Made by a program: the position numbers and the translations under genes. A DNA stretch of 38,495 bases from an uncultured Clostridium sp. (GTDB lineage: Bacteria > Bacillota > Clostridia > Lachnospirales > Lachnospiraceae): NCBI GenBank assembly GCA_900555045.1, contig USJW01000038.1:1-38495 (forward strand), read 5' to 3'. A model generated the notes under the pieces. That model saw only the letters and a list, made by a program, of their open reading frames with translations, had not been told where the DNA came from and searched no databases. Of this stretch, positions 7,169-15,207 are shown one piece after another; position 1 is the first letter of the stretch, and the number at the start of each line of letters is the position of its first letter.

Positions 7169-8056
7169 CTACAGCGTCCGCGGATCCCCCCAGAAGAACA
7201 GGGCCACGGTGCCTGGACCGGTGTGGGAGCCGATCACGGTTCCGATGTCGTTTATCATCACAGGACCGTTTAAGCAGGGGAAGGTCTGCTCCACAAGGGT
7301 AGCGACCTCCCTTGCGTCCTCCAGGCTTGCAGAGTGGGACAGGAAGCACTTGCCGCTGTATTCGGTGCCGTCCAGGGCGTGCTCCTTCATCCGCTCCACG
7401 ACCTCGCGGATTACCTTCTTCTTCCCGCGGATTTTTTCTCTGGGGATCAGCTTCCCCTCACAGTTTACGTTCATCAGCGGACAGATATTGAGCATGCCGC
7501 CGAAGAACGCGGCGGAGGCGGAGATGCGCCCGCCGCGCCGCAGGTGGCTTAGGTCCGAGGTGAAAAACCAGTGGTGCAGGTGGAGCCGGTACACGTCCAG
7601 CCACCGGCAGAGTTCGTCGTAGCTGTACCCGCTCATCATCTTTTCCCAGGCGGTGTCCACCAAAAGTCCGTACCCCGAGGAGGCGGCCAGGGAGTCCACC
7701 ACCGTGATCCTGCGGTCCGGGTAGCGCTCCGCCAGCTCATCCCGCGCGATCTGCGCGGAGTTGATCGTGCCGGAGATTCCGGAGGACAGCGTTAAGTGGA
7801 TGATGTCCTTTCCCTCCCGCAGGATCGGTTCGAACATGGCCTCGTACTGCTCTGCGTTTACCTGCGAGGTGACGGGCATGGAGCCATCTTTTATATGTTG
7901 ATAAAAGTCTTCGATGGTGATGGATTTTCCCAGGTCATCGTCGTATTCCCGGCCGTCCATGGTGAAATGGAAGCAGGCGTAGGGGATCTGTTTTTCTGTA
8001 AAATAGGATTCCGGCATGTCTGCGGTGGAGCAACAAGTGATCACATAGTCGCGCAT
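7169..8056 (-). CDS. DegV family fatty-acid-binding protein (FakB-like)
   Basis: A 295-aa DegV protein. Family knowledge: DegV/FakB proteins bind a fatty acid and present it to the kinase FakA, feeding exogenous fatty acids into phospholipids. Seen: VITCCSTADMP at the N-terminus, the PVTSQVN segment, the TLSSGISGTINSAQ lipid-binding loop, DSLAASSGYGLLV, and the RRGGRISASAAFFGGMLNICPLM stretch typical of the second domain (written here only for recognition). GGGGGG precedes the start. The gene converges on the PBP gene with a 25-bp gap and no clear terminator between them. It has its own promoter with a striking palindrome in the spacer. No fakA is in the window, so lipid preference is unknown. 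Confidence 0.9.
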   Translation of the reverse strand: MRDYVITCCSTADMPESYFTEKQIPYACFHFTMDGREYDDDLGKSITIEDFYQHIKDGSMPVTSQVNAEQYEAMFEPILREGKDIIHLTLSSGISGTINSAQIARDELAERYPDRRITVVDSLAASSGYGLLVDTAWEKMMSGYSYDELCRWLDVYRLHLHHWFFTSDLSHLRRGGRISASAAFFGGMLNICPLMNVNCEGKLIPREKIRGKKKVIREVVERMKEHALDGTEYSGKCFLSHSASLEDAREVATLVEQTFPCLNGPVMINDIGTVIGSHTGPGTVALFFWGDPRTL

Positions 8057-8108
8057 TCGGCAATTCCCCCCTTTTCTGTAAGCTCAATTTCTTTCTGGTT
8101 TGAATGCA

Positions 8109-8137
8109 GTATAACACGCTCCGGGGGAGCGTGTCAA
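8109..8137 (-). promoter_or_regulatory. degV promoter with palindromic operator in the spacer
   Basis: On the minus strand: TTGACA (8137-8132), 17-bp spacer, TTATAC (8114-8109). A perfect palindrome, ACACGCTCC-GGG-GGAGCGTGT (8114-8134), fills the spacer and overlaps both hexamers. That is the position of a repressor operator. It does not resemble FapR or FabT sites that I know. Confidence 0.6.
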
Positions 8138-8154
8138 ATGGCGCCAGAGGCCGT

Positions 8155-8183
8155 ATAAAGATCTTATAAAGACTCCATAAAGA
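8155..8183 (+). promoter_or_regulatory. Three ATAAAGA repeats at exact 11-bp steps
   Basis: ATAAAGA occurs at 8155-8161, 8166-8172 and 8177-8183, ending one base before the -35 region of the next promoter. Direct repeats in 11-bp phase next to -35 are typical of OmpR/PhoB-type response regulators acting as activators. Confidence 0.5.
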
Positions 8184-8184
8184 G

Positions 8185-8213
8185 GTTACAAATAAAATAA
8201 TCTATGCTATAAT
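8185..8213 (+). promoter_or_regulatory. Promoter of the HAD-znu operon
   Basis: GTTACA (8185-8190), 17-bp spacer, TATAAT (8208-8213) with an extended TGC just before it (8205-8207). The weak -35 fits a promoter that needs an activator. Confidence 0.65.
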
Positions 8214-8221
8214 CAGCAAAA

Positions 8222-8280
8222 GGGCAGGCCCTGGGCCTGTCCACTAGGCGTGTTCGGACGTCCGCGGGGAGGTCCGAACA
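8222..8280 (+). other. Two hairpins in the HAD-znu leader
   Basis: GGGCAGG (8222-8228) pairs with CCTGTCC (8236-8242, one G-U pair), and TGTTCGGAC (8251-8259) pairs perfectly with GTCCGAACA (8272-8280). No T run follows, so these are leader structures rather than a terminator. Confidence 0.45.
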
Positions 8281-8311
8281 CTGTATAAATATGGAAAGGA
8301 ATGCCAATCAT

Positions 8312-8992
8312 ATGTATAAATGTTGTATATTTGACTTAGACGGCACGCTGGTGAATTCTATCTATGCCATAATGGAGTCCGTGAATCAGACCCTAGAGTC
8401 CTTTGGCTTTGGCCCCATCGATGAGGAGGAGGCCAAGCGCTTTGTGGGGGACGGCTACAAGAAGCTGATGGAGCGCGCCCTCATCGCCCGCGGGGACACA
8501 GAGCTTGTGCACTACGAGGAATCCCTCGTGCGCTACCAGCAGTATTTTAAGGGCTGCTGCATGTACCGGGTGGAGCCCTACGAGGGGATCCCGGAGCTGT
8601 TAGACTTTTTAAAGTCCCACGGGATAAAGATCGCCGTGCTCTCCAACAAGCCCCACGCCAGGGCGCTTGACAACGTGGAGGGAGTCTTCGGAAAAGACTG
8701 CTTTGACCTGGTAAACGGCGAGCGGGAGAGCGATGGAATCCGCCGCAAGCCGGCCCCGGACGGCGTGTTTCTGTGCGCCAGGGAGTTGGGCGTCTCCATG
8801 GAGGAGTGCCTGTACCTGGGGGACACCAACACAGATATGAAGACGGGCCTGGCCGCGGGAGCGGACACGGTGGGCGTCACCTGGGGCTTTCGCGACCGGG
8901 CGGAGCTGGAGGCGTTCCACCCGGCCTATATCGCGGACCATCCCCTTGAGGTGGTCCAGATTGTAAAGGACGTGAATGGAATTGCGCAATAA
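8312..8992 (+). CDS. HAD phosphatase, phosphoglycolate-phosphatase-like
   Basis: A 226-aa HAD-superfamily hydrolase with a helical cap (Gph/PGP-like). Motif I is DLDGTLVNS near the N-terminus, motif II is VLSNK, the catalytic-loop Lys lies in RRKPAPDG, and motif III/IV is YLGDTNTDM. It should remove phosphate from a small cytoplasmic metabolite; the substrate cannot be read from the sequence. Start ATG 8312 is preferred because GGAAAGGAATG precedes it; the in-frame ATG 8291 has no such site. It is the first gene after the activator-like repeats and overlaps znuA by 17 bp, so it is co-translated with the zinc transporter genes. Why a phosphatase leads this operon is not clear. Confidence 0.85.
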   Translation: MYKCCIFDLDGTLVNSIYAIMESVNQTLESFGFGPIDEEEAKRFVGDGYKKLMERALIARGDTELVHYEESLVRYQQYFKGCCMYRVEPYEGIPELLDFLKSHGIKIAVLSNKPHARALDNVEGVFGKDCFDLVNGERESDGIRRKPAPDGVFLCARELGVSMEECLYLGDTNTDMKTGLAAGADTVGVTWGFRDRAELEAFHPAYIADHPLEVVQIVKDVNGIAQ

Positions 8993-9965
8993 GATGAGAC
9001 GGGCGGCAGAGCTTCTGGCTCTGCTTTTCCTGGCGGCGGCGATGGTCACCGGCTGCTTTCGGACTCCGGAGAAGACGGAGGACGGGAGATTAAAGGTGGT
9101 CACCACCCTGTTTCCATACTATGATTTTGTCCGCCAGGTGGCGGGGGACCGGGTGAATCTGACCCTGGTGGTGCCCGCCGGGATGGACAGCCACTCCTTC
9201 GAGCCCACCCCCGCGGACATGATCACCATCCAGGGGGCGGACGTGCTCATCTGCAACGGCGGTGAGATGGAGCAGTGGCTCACACAGGTGCTGGACTCCA
9301 TCGACACCTCCCACATGAAGATTGTCACCATGATGGACTACGTGGACGCGGTGGAGGAGGAGCACGTGGAGGGCATGGAGGACGCCGACCACGACCATAA
9401 CCACGGGGATGACGACGACGGTCACGAGATGGAGATCGAGTACGACGAGCACATCTGGACCTCCCCGGTCAACGCCATGGCGATCGTGAAGATTATAGGA
9501 AACACCCTAAAGGAGGCCCTGCCCCAGGAGGCGGACCGCTTTGACGCCAACGAGAAGGCGTATCTTGGGGAGCTTAAACAGCTGGACCAGGATTTCCGGC
9601 AGGTGGTGGCAAACGGCAAGCGGCACATGATCATCGTGGCCGACAAGTTTCCCTTCCGCTACTTCGCGGACGAGTACGGCCTGTCCTACCGGGCGGCCTT
9701 CTCCGGCTGCAGCGCGGACACGGAGCCCAGCGCCCAGACCATCGCCTACCTGATCGACAAGGTGAAGGAGGACCACATCCCGGCGGTCTACTATCTGGAG
9801 CTCTCCAGCCACAGCACTGCCCGGGTGATCGGGGAGGAGACGGGGGCCAAGCCGCTGTTGCTGCACTCCTGCCACAACGTGACCCGCAGGGAGTTTGACC
9901 AGGGCGTCACCTACCTGCAGCTGATGCGCCGGAATGTGGAGAGCCTGCGCGAGGGGCTGGACTGA
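8976..9965 (+). CDS. znuA: ZnuA/AdcA-type metal-binding lipoprotein
   Basis: A 329-aa cluster A-I solute-binding protein for zinc or manganese. Signal peptide residues 1-26 end in the lipobox VTGC (C27). Metal ligands by family position: H73 in DSHSFEPTP, and H159 in DEHIWTSP. The third His of the usual set seems replaced, as the segment reads VADKFPFRYF (221-230) with D223 near the expected place. Between the first two lies a short acidic His loop (residues about 137-152), a mark of zinc rather than manganese importers. Start ATG 8976 has AAAGGA five bases upstream. The gene overlaps the HAD gene and precedes the ATPase and permease genes. Zinc specificity is inferred from the loop and the G3E genes downstream. 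Confidence 0.9.
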   Translation: MELRNKMRRAAELLALLFLAAAMVTGCFRTPEKTEDGRLKVVTTLFPYYDFVRQVAGDRVNLTLVVPAGMDSHSFEPTPADMITIQGADVLICNGGEMEQWLTQVLDSIDTSHMKIVTMMDYVDAVEEEHVEGMEDADHDHNHGDDDDGHEMEIEYDEHIWTSPVNAMAIVKIIGNTLKEALPQEADRFDANEKAYLGELKQLDQDFRQVVANGKRHMIIVADKFPFRYFADEYGLSYRAAFSGCSADTEPSAQTIAYLIDKVKEDHIPAVYYLELSSHSTARVIGEETGAKPLLLHSCHNVTRREFDQGVTYLQLMRRNVESLREGLD

Positions 9966-9993
9966 ATGCAGAATACGATAACGAGGTAATGGA

Positions 9994-10857
9994 ATGACAC
10001 CATTGATAACATGTGAACATGTGGATTTCGGATATGACAACCAGGACGCCGTGGTGGACGTGAACATGGAAGTGGACGCGGGCGACTACCTGTGCATCGT
10101 GGGGGAGAACGGTTCCGGAAAGAGCACCCTGATGAAGGGGCTTTTGGGGCTCTTAAAGCCCACGGCCGGGCGCCTCACCGTGGCGGAGGAGTTAAAGCGG
10201 ACGGGGATCGGCTACCTTCCCCAGCAGACAGCGGCCCAGAAGGACTTCCCGGCGACGGTCTGGGAGGTAGTGCTGAGCGGGGCCTTAAGCCGCGCGGGCA
10301 GACTTCCCTTCTACTCTAAGGAAGAGAAGGCCCTGGCGGAGAAAAATATGGAAAAGCTGGGCATCACGCCCTTAAAGAAGCACTGCTACAGGGAGCTCTC
10401 CGGCGGACAGCAGCAGCGGGTCTTAATCGCCCGGGCGCTGTGCGCCACCAGCCGCCTGCTGATCTTAGATGAGCCCATCACCGGGCTGGACCCGGCCGCC
10501 ATCCAGGACTTTTACCGGATGATCCGGCGGCTGAACCGGGAGGACGGGGTGGCGATCCTGATGGTCTCCCACGACTTAAGAAACGCCGTGGAGGAGGCCA
10601 ACAAGATCCTGCACCTGCAAAAACAGGTGCTGTTTTACGGCCCGGCCCACGACTACATGAACAGCCAGGCGGCGGGCCACTTCTTCCACGAGAAGGAGCA
10701 GGGAAAATGCAAGCCCACGGCCGGCTGCCACGCGGTCCATCTGCAGGCTGACCCGGAGACGCTTGTGGAGCTGCACAGGGGCCATGAGAGCTTAAAGCTT
10801 AAGAGTCAGGCCGCAGAGGCGGAGAAAGGAGGGTGCTGCCATGAGTGTGATCACTGA
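9994..10857 (+). CDS. znuC: Zinc ABC transporter ATPase
   Basis: A 287-aa ABC ATPase that powers ZnuB. Walker A is GENGSGKST (37-45), the Q-loop region is YLPQQ (74-78), the signature is LSGGQQQR (135-142), Walker B is LLILDEP (155-161), and the switch His is in VSHDL. After about residue 225 there is an extension of about 60 residues, rich in Cys and His and ending CCHECDH, which is not needed for ATPase function and looks like a metal-binding tail. The next gene overlaps by 17 bp, so the pair is coupled. The tail may sense or hold zinc at the cytoplasmic face (inference). Confidence 0.92.
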   Translation: MTPLITCEHVDFGYDNQDAVVDVNMEVDAGDYLCIVGENGSGKSTLMKGLLGLLKPTAGRLTVAEELKRTGIGYLPQQTAAQKDFPATVWEVVLSGALSRAGRLPFYSKEEKALAEKNMEKLGITPLKKHCYRELSGGQQQRVLIARALCATSRLLILDEPITGLDPAAIQDFYRMIRRLNREDGVAILMVSHDLRNAVEEANKILHLQKQVLFYGPAHDYMNSQAAGHFFHEKEQGKCKPTAGCHAVHLQADPETLVELHRGHESLKLKSQAAEAEKGGCCHECDH

Positions 10858-11662
10858 GATGCTCTCCTACCCCTTCCTGGTGCGCGCCCTGGTGGGAGGC
10901 CTGATGGTGTCCCTCTGCGCCTCCCTTCTGGGGGTCAGCCTGGTGCTTAAGCGCTACTCCATGATCGGCGACGGCTTAAGCCATGTCTCCTTCGGCGCCC
11001 TGTCCATCGCCCTGGCCCTGGGCTGGTCGCCCCTTAAGGTGTCCATCCCGGTGGTGGTCCTGGCGGCCTTCTTCCTGCTTCGGATCACGGAGAACGGCCA
11101 GGTGAAGAGCGACGCGGCCATCGCCATGATCTCGGCCAGCGCCCTGGCCATCGGCATCATCGTCACGTCCATGACCACGGGGATGACCACGGACGTGAGC
11201 AGCTATATGTTCGGAAGCATCCTGGCCATGAGCCGGGAGGACGTGATTTTCTCGGTCATCTTATCCATCGTGGTGCTGGCGCTCTACGGCCTCTGCTACC
11301 ACAAGATATTTGCCGTGACCTTCGACGAGAGTTTCGCCAAGGCCACCGGCGTGAAGGTGGGGACCTACAACGTGGTGATCGCGGTTCTGACGGCTGTGAC
11401 CATCGTGTTAGGCATGCGGATGATGGGTGCGATGCTGATCTCCAGCCTGATCATCTTCCCGCCGCTGACCTCCATGCGGGTCTTCAAGAGCTTTCGCAGC
11501 GTGACGCTCTCCAGCGCGGCGCTGTCGCTCATCTGCTTTGTGATCGGCATGGTGGCCTCCTACCAGCTGTCCACCCCCGCGGGGGCCAGCGTGGTGGTGG
11601 TGAACCTGCTGGCGTTTCTGCTGTTCGGCGCCTGGCAGTCGCTGGGGCGTCTGAAGAGCTGA
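10841..11662 (+). CDS. znuB: Zinc ABC transporter permease
   Basis: A 273-aa ABC-3 family permease with about eight hydrophobic segments. Typical family parts are RYSMIGDGLSHVSFG near residue 38, the ITENG/SDAAIAM region, and the GAMLISSLIIFPPL segment near residue 193. It forms the membrane channel for the ZnuA-ZnuC importer. It starts inside the 3' end of znuC. Forty-six bases separate it from ktrB, with a small inverted repeat (TTTGT-GTAT-ACAAA, 11668-11681) but no clear terminator, so read-through into the potassium genes is possible. Confidence 0.92.
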   Translation: MSVITEMLSYPFLVRALVGGLMVSLCASLLGVSLVLKRYSMIGDGLSHVSFGALSIALALGWSPLKVSIPVVVLAAFFLLRITENGQVKSDAAIAMISASALAIGIIVTSMTTGMTTDVSSYMFGSILAMSREDVIFSVILSIVVLALYGLCYHKIFAVTFDESFAKATGVKVGTYNVVIAVLTAVTIVLGMRMMGAMLISSLIIFPPLTSMRVFKSFRSVTLSSAALSLICFVIGMVASYQLSTPAGASVVVVNLLAFLLFGAWQSLGRLKS

Positions 11663-11708
11663 GGGGATTTGTGTATACAAAATTTTAGTGATAGGCGAGG
11701 ATAAGAAC

Positions 11709-13079
11709 ATGGAACAAGGGACAAGCGGCCGTAAGAAGAGGAATAAGCTGAGCAAATGCATCTCCCAGACTCAGTTTATCGCATACGGTTTCTTTATTAT
11801 AATCATGACGGGGACGCTGCTCCTCATGCTGCCAATCGCCAGCCGGGACGGGCAGTCGGAGCCGTTTTTAAACTGCCTGTTCACAGCCACCAGCGCCACC
11901 TGCGTGACCGGGCTGGTGGTGGTGGACACCTGGACCCAGTGGAGCCTGTTCGGCCAGGTGATGATCCTGATCATGATCCAGCTGGGCGGACTGGGCTTCA
12001 TCAGCATCGGAATCTTTCTGGCCATCATCCTGCGGCGCAAGATCGGCCTCAAGGAGCGGGGGCTCATGCAGGAGAGCGTCAACACCCTGCAGATCGGCGG
12101 CATGGTGCGGCTGACCAAGCGGATTATCAAGGGGGCCGCGTTCTTCGAGAGCGTGGGGGCCATCCTTCTGTCCATCCGCTTCATCCCCCAGTTCGGCCTC
12201 TTAAAGGGGATCTGGTACGGAATCTTCCACTCCATCTCCGCCTTCTGCAACGCGGGCTTTGACCTGATGGGGCACAGCGAGAAGTACATTTCCCTGTGTA
12301 ACTACGTGGGCGACTGGCTGGTGAATTTAACCATCGTATCCCTGATCGTGATCGGCGGCATCGGCTTTATCGTCTGGGACGACTTATATCAGAAGCGGTG
12401 GGATATCCGCCACTACATGCTCCACACCAAGATCGTGCTGGTGACCACAGCCCTTCTAATCACGGTCAGCATGGTGCTGTTCTACATGATGGAGCGCCAC
12501 AACATCCTGGTGGGGATGACCGGGTCCGAGAAATTCCTGGCCTGCCTGTTCAGCGCGGTGACGCCCAGGACGGCCGGCTTCAACACGGTGGACACCGGGG
12601 CGCTGACCGACGGGAGCAAGTTTTTGACCGCGGTGCTCATGTTCATCGGCGGCAGCCCCGGCTCCACGGCCGGCGGAATCAAGACCACCACGCTGATGGT
12701 GCTGCTGTTCTACGTGGTGTCCAATGTCCGCCAGACCTACGGCGTGGAGGTGTTCGGGCGAAGGCTGAACGACGACGCAATCCGCCAGTCCGCCTGCATC
12801 CTGACCATCAACCTGTGTCTGACCATCGTGGCCAGCATCCTGATCATGGCGGCCCAGAACCTGCCCATGTCGGCCATCCTGTTTGAGACCTGCTCGGCCA
12901 TGGGCACCAGCGGTATGAGCACCGGCGTCACCAGGAGCCTAAACACGTTCTCGCAGATGATGATCATCATGCTGATGTACTGCGGGCGGATCGGAAGCCT
13001 TTCCTTTGCCCTGGCCTTCACCAGGACCAAGCCCAAGGCCCATGTGCAGCTGCCGACGGAGCGGATTACCATCGGATAA
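11709..13079 (+). CDS. ktrB: KtrB-type K+ transporter membrane subunit
   Basis: A 456-aa Trk/Ktr/HKT family potassium translocating subunit. Four pore repeats are visible: TSATCVTGL, SAFCNAGFD, TPRTAGFNT and GTSGMSTGV, each carrying the selectivity-filter glycine. The length is that of KtrB rather than the longer TrkH. ATG 11709 is chosen because AGGCGAGG ends eight bases upstream; a GTG at 11688 in frame lacks a site. It is followed 39 bp later by the RCK-domain partner. It follows the zinc transporter closely, but a functional link is not evident. Confidence 0.92.
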   Translation: MEQGTSGRKKRNKLSKCISQTQFIAYGFFIIIMTGTLLLMLPIASRDGQSEPFLNCLFTATSATCVTGLVVVDTWTQWSLFGQVMILIMIQLGGLGFISIGIFLAIILRRKIGLKERGLMQESVNTLQIGGMVRLTKRIIKGAAFFESVGAILLSIRFIPQFGLLKGIWYGIFHSISAFCNAGFDLMGHSEKYISLCNYVGDWLVNLTIVSLIVIGGIGFIVWDDLYQKRWDIRHYMLHTKIVLVTTALLITVSMVLFYMMERHNILVGMTGSEKFLACLFSAVTPRTAGFNTVDTGALTDGSKFLTAVLMFIGGSPGSTAGGIKTTTLMVLLFYVVSNVRQTYGVEVFGRRLNDDAIRQSACILTINLCLTIVASILIMAAQNLPMSAILFETCSAMGTSGMSTGVTRSLNTFSQMMIIMLMYCGRIGSLSFALAFTRTKPKAHVQLPTERITIG

Positions 13080-13118
13080 AGAAATTGCGGAAAGCTTACT
13101 TGAAAGGGAGAAATAAAT

Positions 13119-13775
13119 ATGAAATCGATATTAGTGATCGGAATCGGCCGCTTCGGCCAACATCTGTGCGAGAACCTGGGAAAGCTGGACAACCAGATTA
13201 TGGCGGTGGACATGTCGGAGGAGCGCCTGGAGCCGGTGCTCCCCTATGTGGTCAGCGCCAAGATCGGCGACTGCACCAACGAGATGGTGCTAAAGAGCCT
13301 GGGCGTGGACAATTTCGACATCTGCTTCATCTGTATTGGAAATAACTTCCAGAACAGCCTGGAGGTGACCAGCATGATCAAGGAGATGGGCGCCAGGTAC
13401 GTGGTCAGCAAGGCCAACCGGGATATCCACGCAAGGCTGCTGTTAAAGAACGGCGCGGACGAGGTGGTGTACCCGGACCGTGACGTGGCGGAGAAGGCGG
13501 CGGTGCGCTACAGCGCAAACCAGGTGTTCGACTACACGGAGCTCTCCGCAGGGATTTCCATCTACGAGATCCTGCCGCTGCAGGCCTGGGTGGGCAAGTC
13601 CATCAAGGATTTAAACATCCGGCGGGTGTACGGCATCTCCATCATCGGCGTGAAGCACCCCGAGGGGCAGATGATGATGCTGCCCGGCGCGGATTATGTG
13701 ATCGAGAAGGACGTGCATATGATGGTGCTGGGAAAACAGGAGGATGCGGAGAAGATTCTCAAGCAGTTGAAGTAA
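13119..13775 (+). CDS. ktrA: KtrA-type RCK regulatory subunit
   Basis: A 218-aa cytoplasmic gating ring protein for KtrB. Residues about 3-125 form a Rossmann RCK-N domain with IGIGRFGQ (GxGxxG, nucleotide binding) and an acidic D at the end of beta 2 (AVDMSEE). Residues about 140-218 form the RCK-C domain. In the family ATP or ADP, and in some cases c-di-AMP at the C-domain, control opening. GGGAG precedes the start. The stop codon lies in the first copy of a 14-bp tandem repeat. Confidence 0.92.
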   Translation: MKSILVIGIGRFGQHLCENLGKLDNQIMAVDMSEERLEPVLPYVVSAKIGDCTNEMVLKSLGVDNFDICFICIGNNFQNSLEVTSMIKEMGARYVVSKANRDIHARLLLKNGADEVVYPDRDVAEKAAVRYSANQVFDYTELSAGISIYEILPLQAWVGKSIKDLNIRRVYGISIIGVKHPEGQMMMLPGADYVIEKDVHMMVLGKQEDAEKILKQLK

Positions 13776-13794
13776 AAAGGTTGAAGTAAAAAGG
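13767..13794. repeat. 14-bp tandem duplication at the ktrA stop
   Basis: TTGAAGTAAAAAGG occurs twice in tandem (13767-13780 and 13781-13794). The first copy includes the last codons and stop of ktrA. This is probably a recent slippage duplication. Confidence 0.75.
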
Positions 13795-13805
13795 CGGGCG
13801 GCCGC

Positions 13806-13834
13806 TTGACTTTGCGCGCCGGTTGTGCCAAAAT
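13806..13834 (+). promoter_or_regulatory. Possible promoter of the G3E GTPase pair
   Basis: TTGACT (13806-13811), 17-bp spacer, CAAAAT (13829-13834). A second TTGACA at 13841-13846 has no good -10. No match to a Zur box was seen. Confidence 0.35.
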
Positions 13835-13931
13835 AATCAATTGACAGGTAGAAACAGGAAGGCTGCTTTTTTGTGCGTTTTTGCGCGCGTTTAAGCCGGC
13901 CGCAAGGATAGAGAAAGAAGGAAGAGTTGTC

Positions 13932-15203
13932 ATGACAAAAATTGATATTATTTCCGGTTTCCTGGGAGCCGGAAAGACCACATTTATCAAAAAGCTGCTG
14001 GAGGAGGCGATCTCCGGCGAGCAGGTGGTCCTGATTGAGAACGAGTTCGGGGAGATCGGAATCGACGGCGGATTCTTAAAGGACGCGGGGATCGAGATCC
14101 GAGAGATGAACTCCGGCTGCATCTGCTGCTCCCTGGTGGGCGACTTCGGAAAGTCTCTGGAGGAGGTTCTCACCAAGTACAAGCCCGACCGCATCATCAT
14201 CGAGCCCTCCGGCGTCGGCAAGCTGTCCGACGTGATGAAGGCCGTGATCGACGTGTCCGCGGACATGGACGTGGAGCTCAACAGCGCCGTGACCATCGTG
14301 GACGCCAACAAGTGCAAGATGTACATGAAGAACTTCGGTGAGTTCTTCAACAACCAGATTGAGAACGCGGGCACCATCGTGCTCAGCCGCACGGACATCG
14401 CCGACACCGGCAAGATCCAGGCGGACGTAGACATGATCCGCGGGAAGAACCCCAAGGCCGTGATCGTAACCACCCCGGCGGGCCGCCTGGACGGAGCGCA
14501 GCTGCTCGAGATCATCGAGAAGCGCGACACCATGCTGGACGACATGCTGGAGGAGGTCCGCCGCAGCAGACATGCGGAGGACGAGGAGGAGTGCTGCGGG
14601 CATGATCATGGGCATGAGCACCACGACCATGATCACTGCCATGAGGGGCATGATCATGACCACGATCACGAGGGCCACGACCATGACCACGATCACGAGG
14701 GCCACGACCATGACCACTGCCACGAAGATCATGATCACGATCACGACCATGAAGGCCACGACCATGACCACTGCCATGAAGGCCACGACCATGATCACGA
14801 GGGCCACGACCATGACCACTGCCACGAAGGCCATGATCATGACCACGAGCACGAGGGCCACGATCATGACCACTGCCACGAGGGCCATGACCACGATCAC
14901 CACCACCATCACCACCATGCCGACGAGGTGTTCACCAGCTGGGGCATGGAGACGATTGTGCCGGTGACGCGGGATCAGCTGGAGGATGTGCTTAAGCGCC
15001 TGGCGGACACCAAGGAGTTCGGCGACGTGCTGCGGGCCAAGGGTATGCTGCCCACGGAGAACCCGGGCGAGTGGCTGTACTTTGACCTGGTTCCCCAGCA
15101 GTATGAGATCCGCGATGGCAGACCGGACTACACCGGCAAGGTGTGCGTGATCGGTGCGAACCTGAATGAGGAAGCGCTGAACCTGGTTTTCGGAAGAGGT
15201 TGA
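13932..15203 (+). CDS. G3E (CobW/ZagA-like) GTPase with a giant His-rich insert
   Basis: A 423-aa G3E GTPase. Seen: Walker A GFLGAGKT (9-16), the zinc-binding CxCC motif in SGCICCSL (C63, C65, C66), EPSGVG (91-96), the specificity motif LSRTD, then a His/Asp/Glu repeat (residues 224-329), and a C-terminal CobW_C domain (about 335-423). Family knowledge: CobW/ZNG/ZagA proteins are zinc metallochaperones that use GTP to deliver Zn(II). Start ATG 13932 follows GAAGGAAGAG; an ATG at 13881 has no site. Five bases separate the stop from a second G3E gene start, so they form an operon. His-rich loops are common in this family, but one of about 106 residues is large. Confidence 0.9.
   Translation: MTKIDIISGFLGAGKTTFIKKLLEEAISGEQVVLIENEFGEIGIDGGFLKDAGIEIREMNSGCICCSLVGDFGKSLEEVLTKYKPDRIIIEPSGVGKLSDVMKAVIDVSADMDVELNSAVTIVDANKCKMYMKNFGEFFNNQIENAGTIVLSRTDIADTGKIQADVDMIRGKNPKAVIVTTPAGRLDGAQLLEIIEKRDTMLDDMLEEVRRSRHAEDEEECCGHDHGHEHHDHDHCHEGHDHDHDHEGHDHDHDHEGHDHDHCHEDHDHDHDHEGHDHDHCHEGHDHDHEGHDHDHCHEGHDHDHEHEGHDHDHCHEGHDHDHHHHHHHADEVFTSWGMETIVPVTRDQLEDVLKRLADTKEFGDVLRAKGMLPTENPGEWLYFDLVPQQYEIRDGRPDYTGKVCVIGANLNEEALNLVFGRG
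14601..14918 (+). repeat. 27-bp coding minisatellite encoding HEGHDHDH(C/D/E)
   Basis: Ten nine-residue units, counting a variant first unit and one shortened to seven, plus a terminal unit ending in seven His, span residues 224-329 of the GTPase. The ninth residue of the unit is Cys, Asp or Glu, with Cys at roughly every second unit. About half of the 106 residues are His. The repeat is kept in frame. Confidence 0.9.
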
Positions 15204-15207
15204 TGTC

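Noticed and set aside
13776..13931. Zur or AdcR operator before the G3E pair
   Set aside because: No palindrome like either consensus was found; only a 14-bp tandem repeat and a weak promoter are visible.
14601..14918. CRISPR-like array
   Set aside because: The repeats are contiguous, without spacers, and lie within an open G3E gene.
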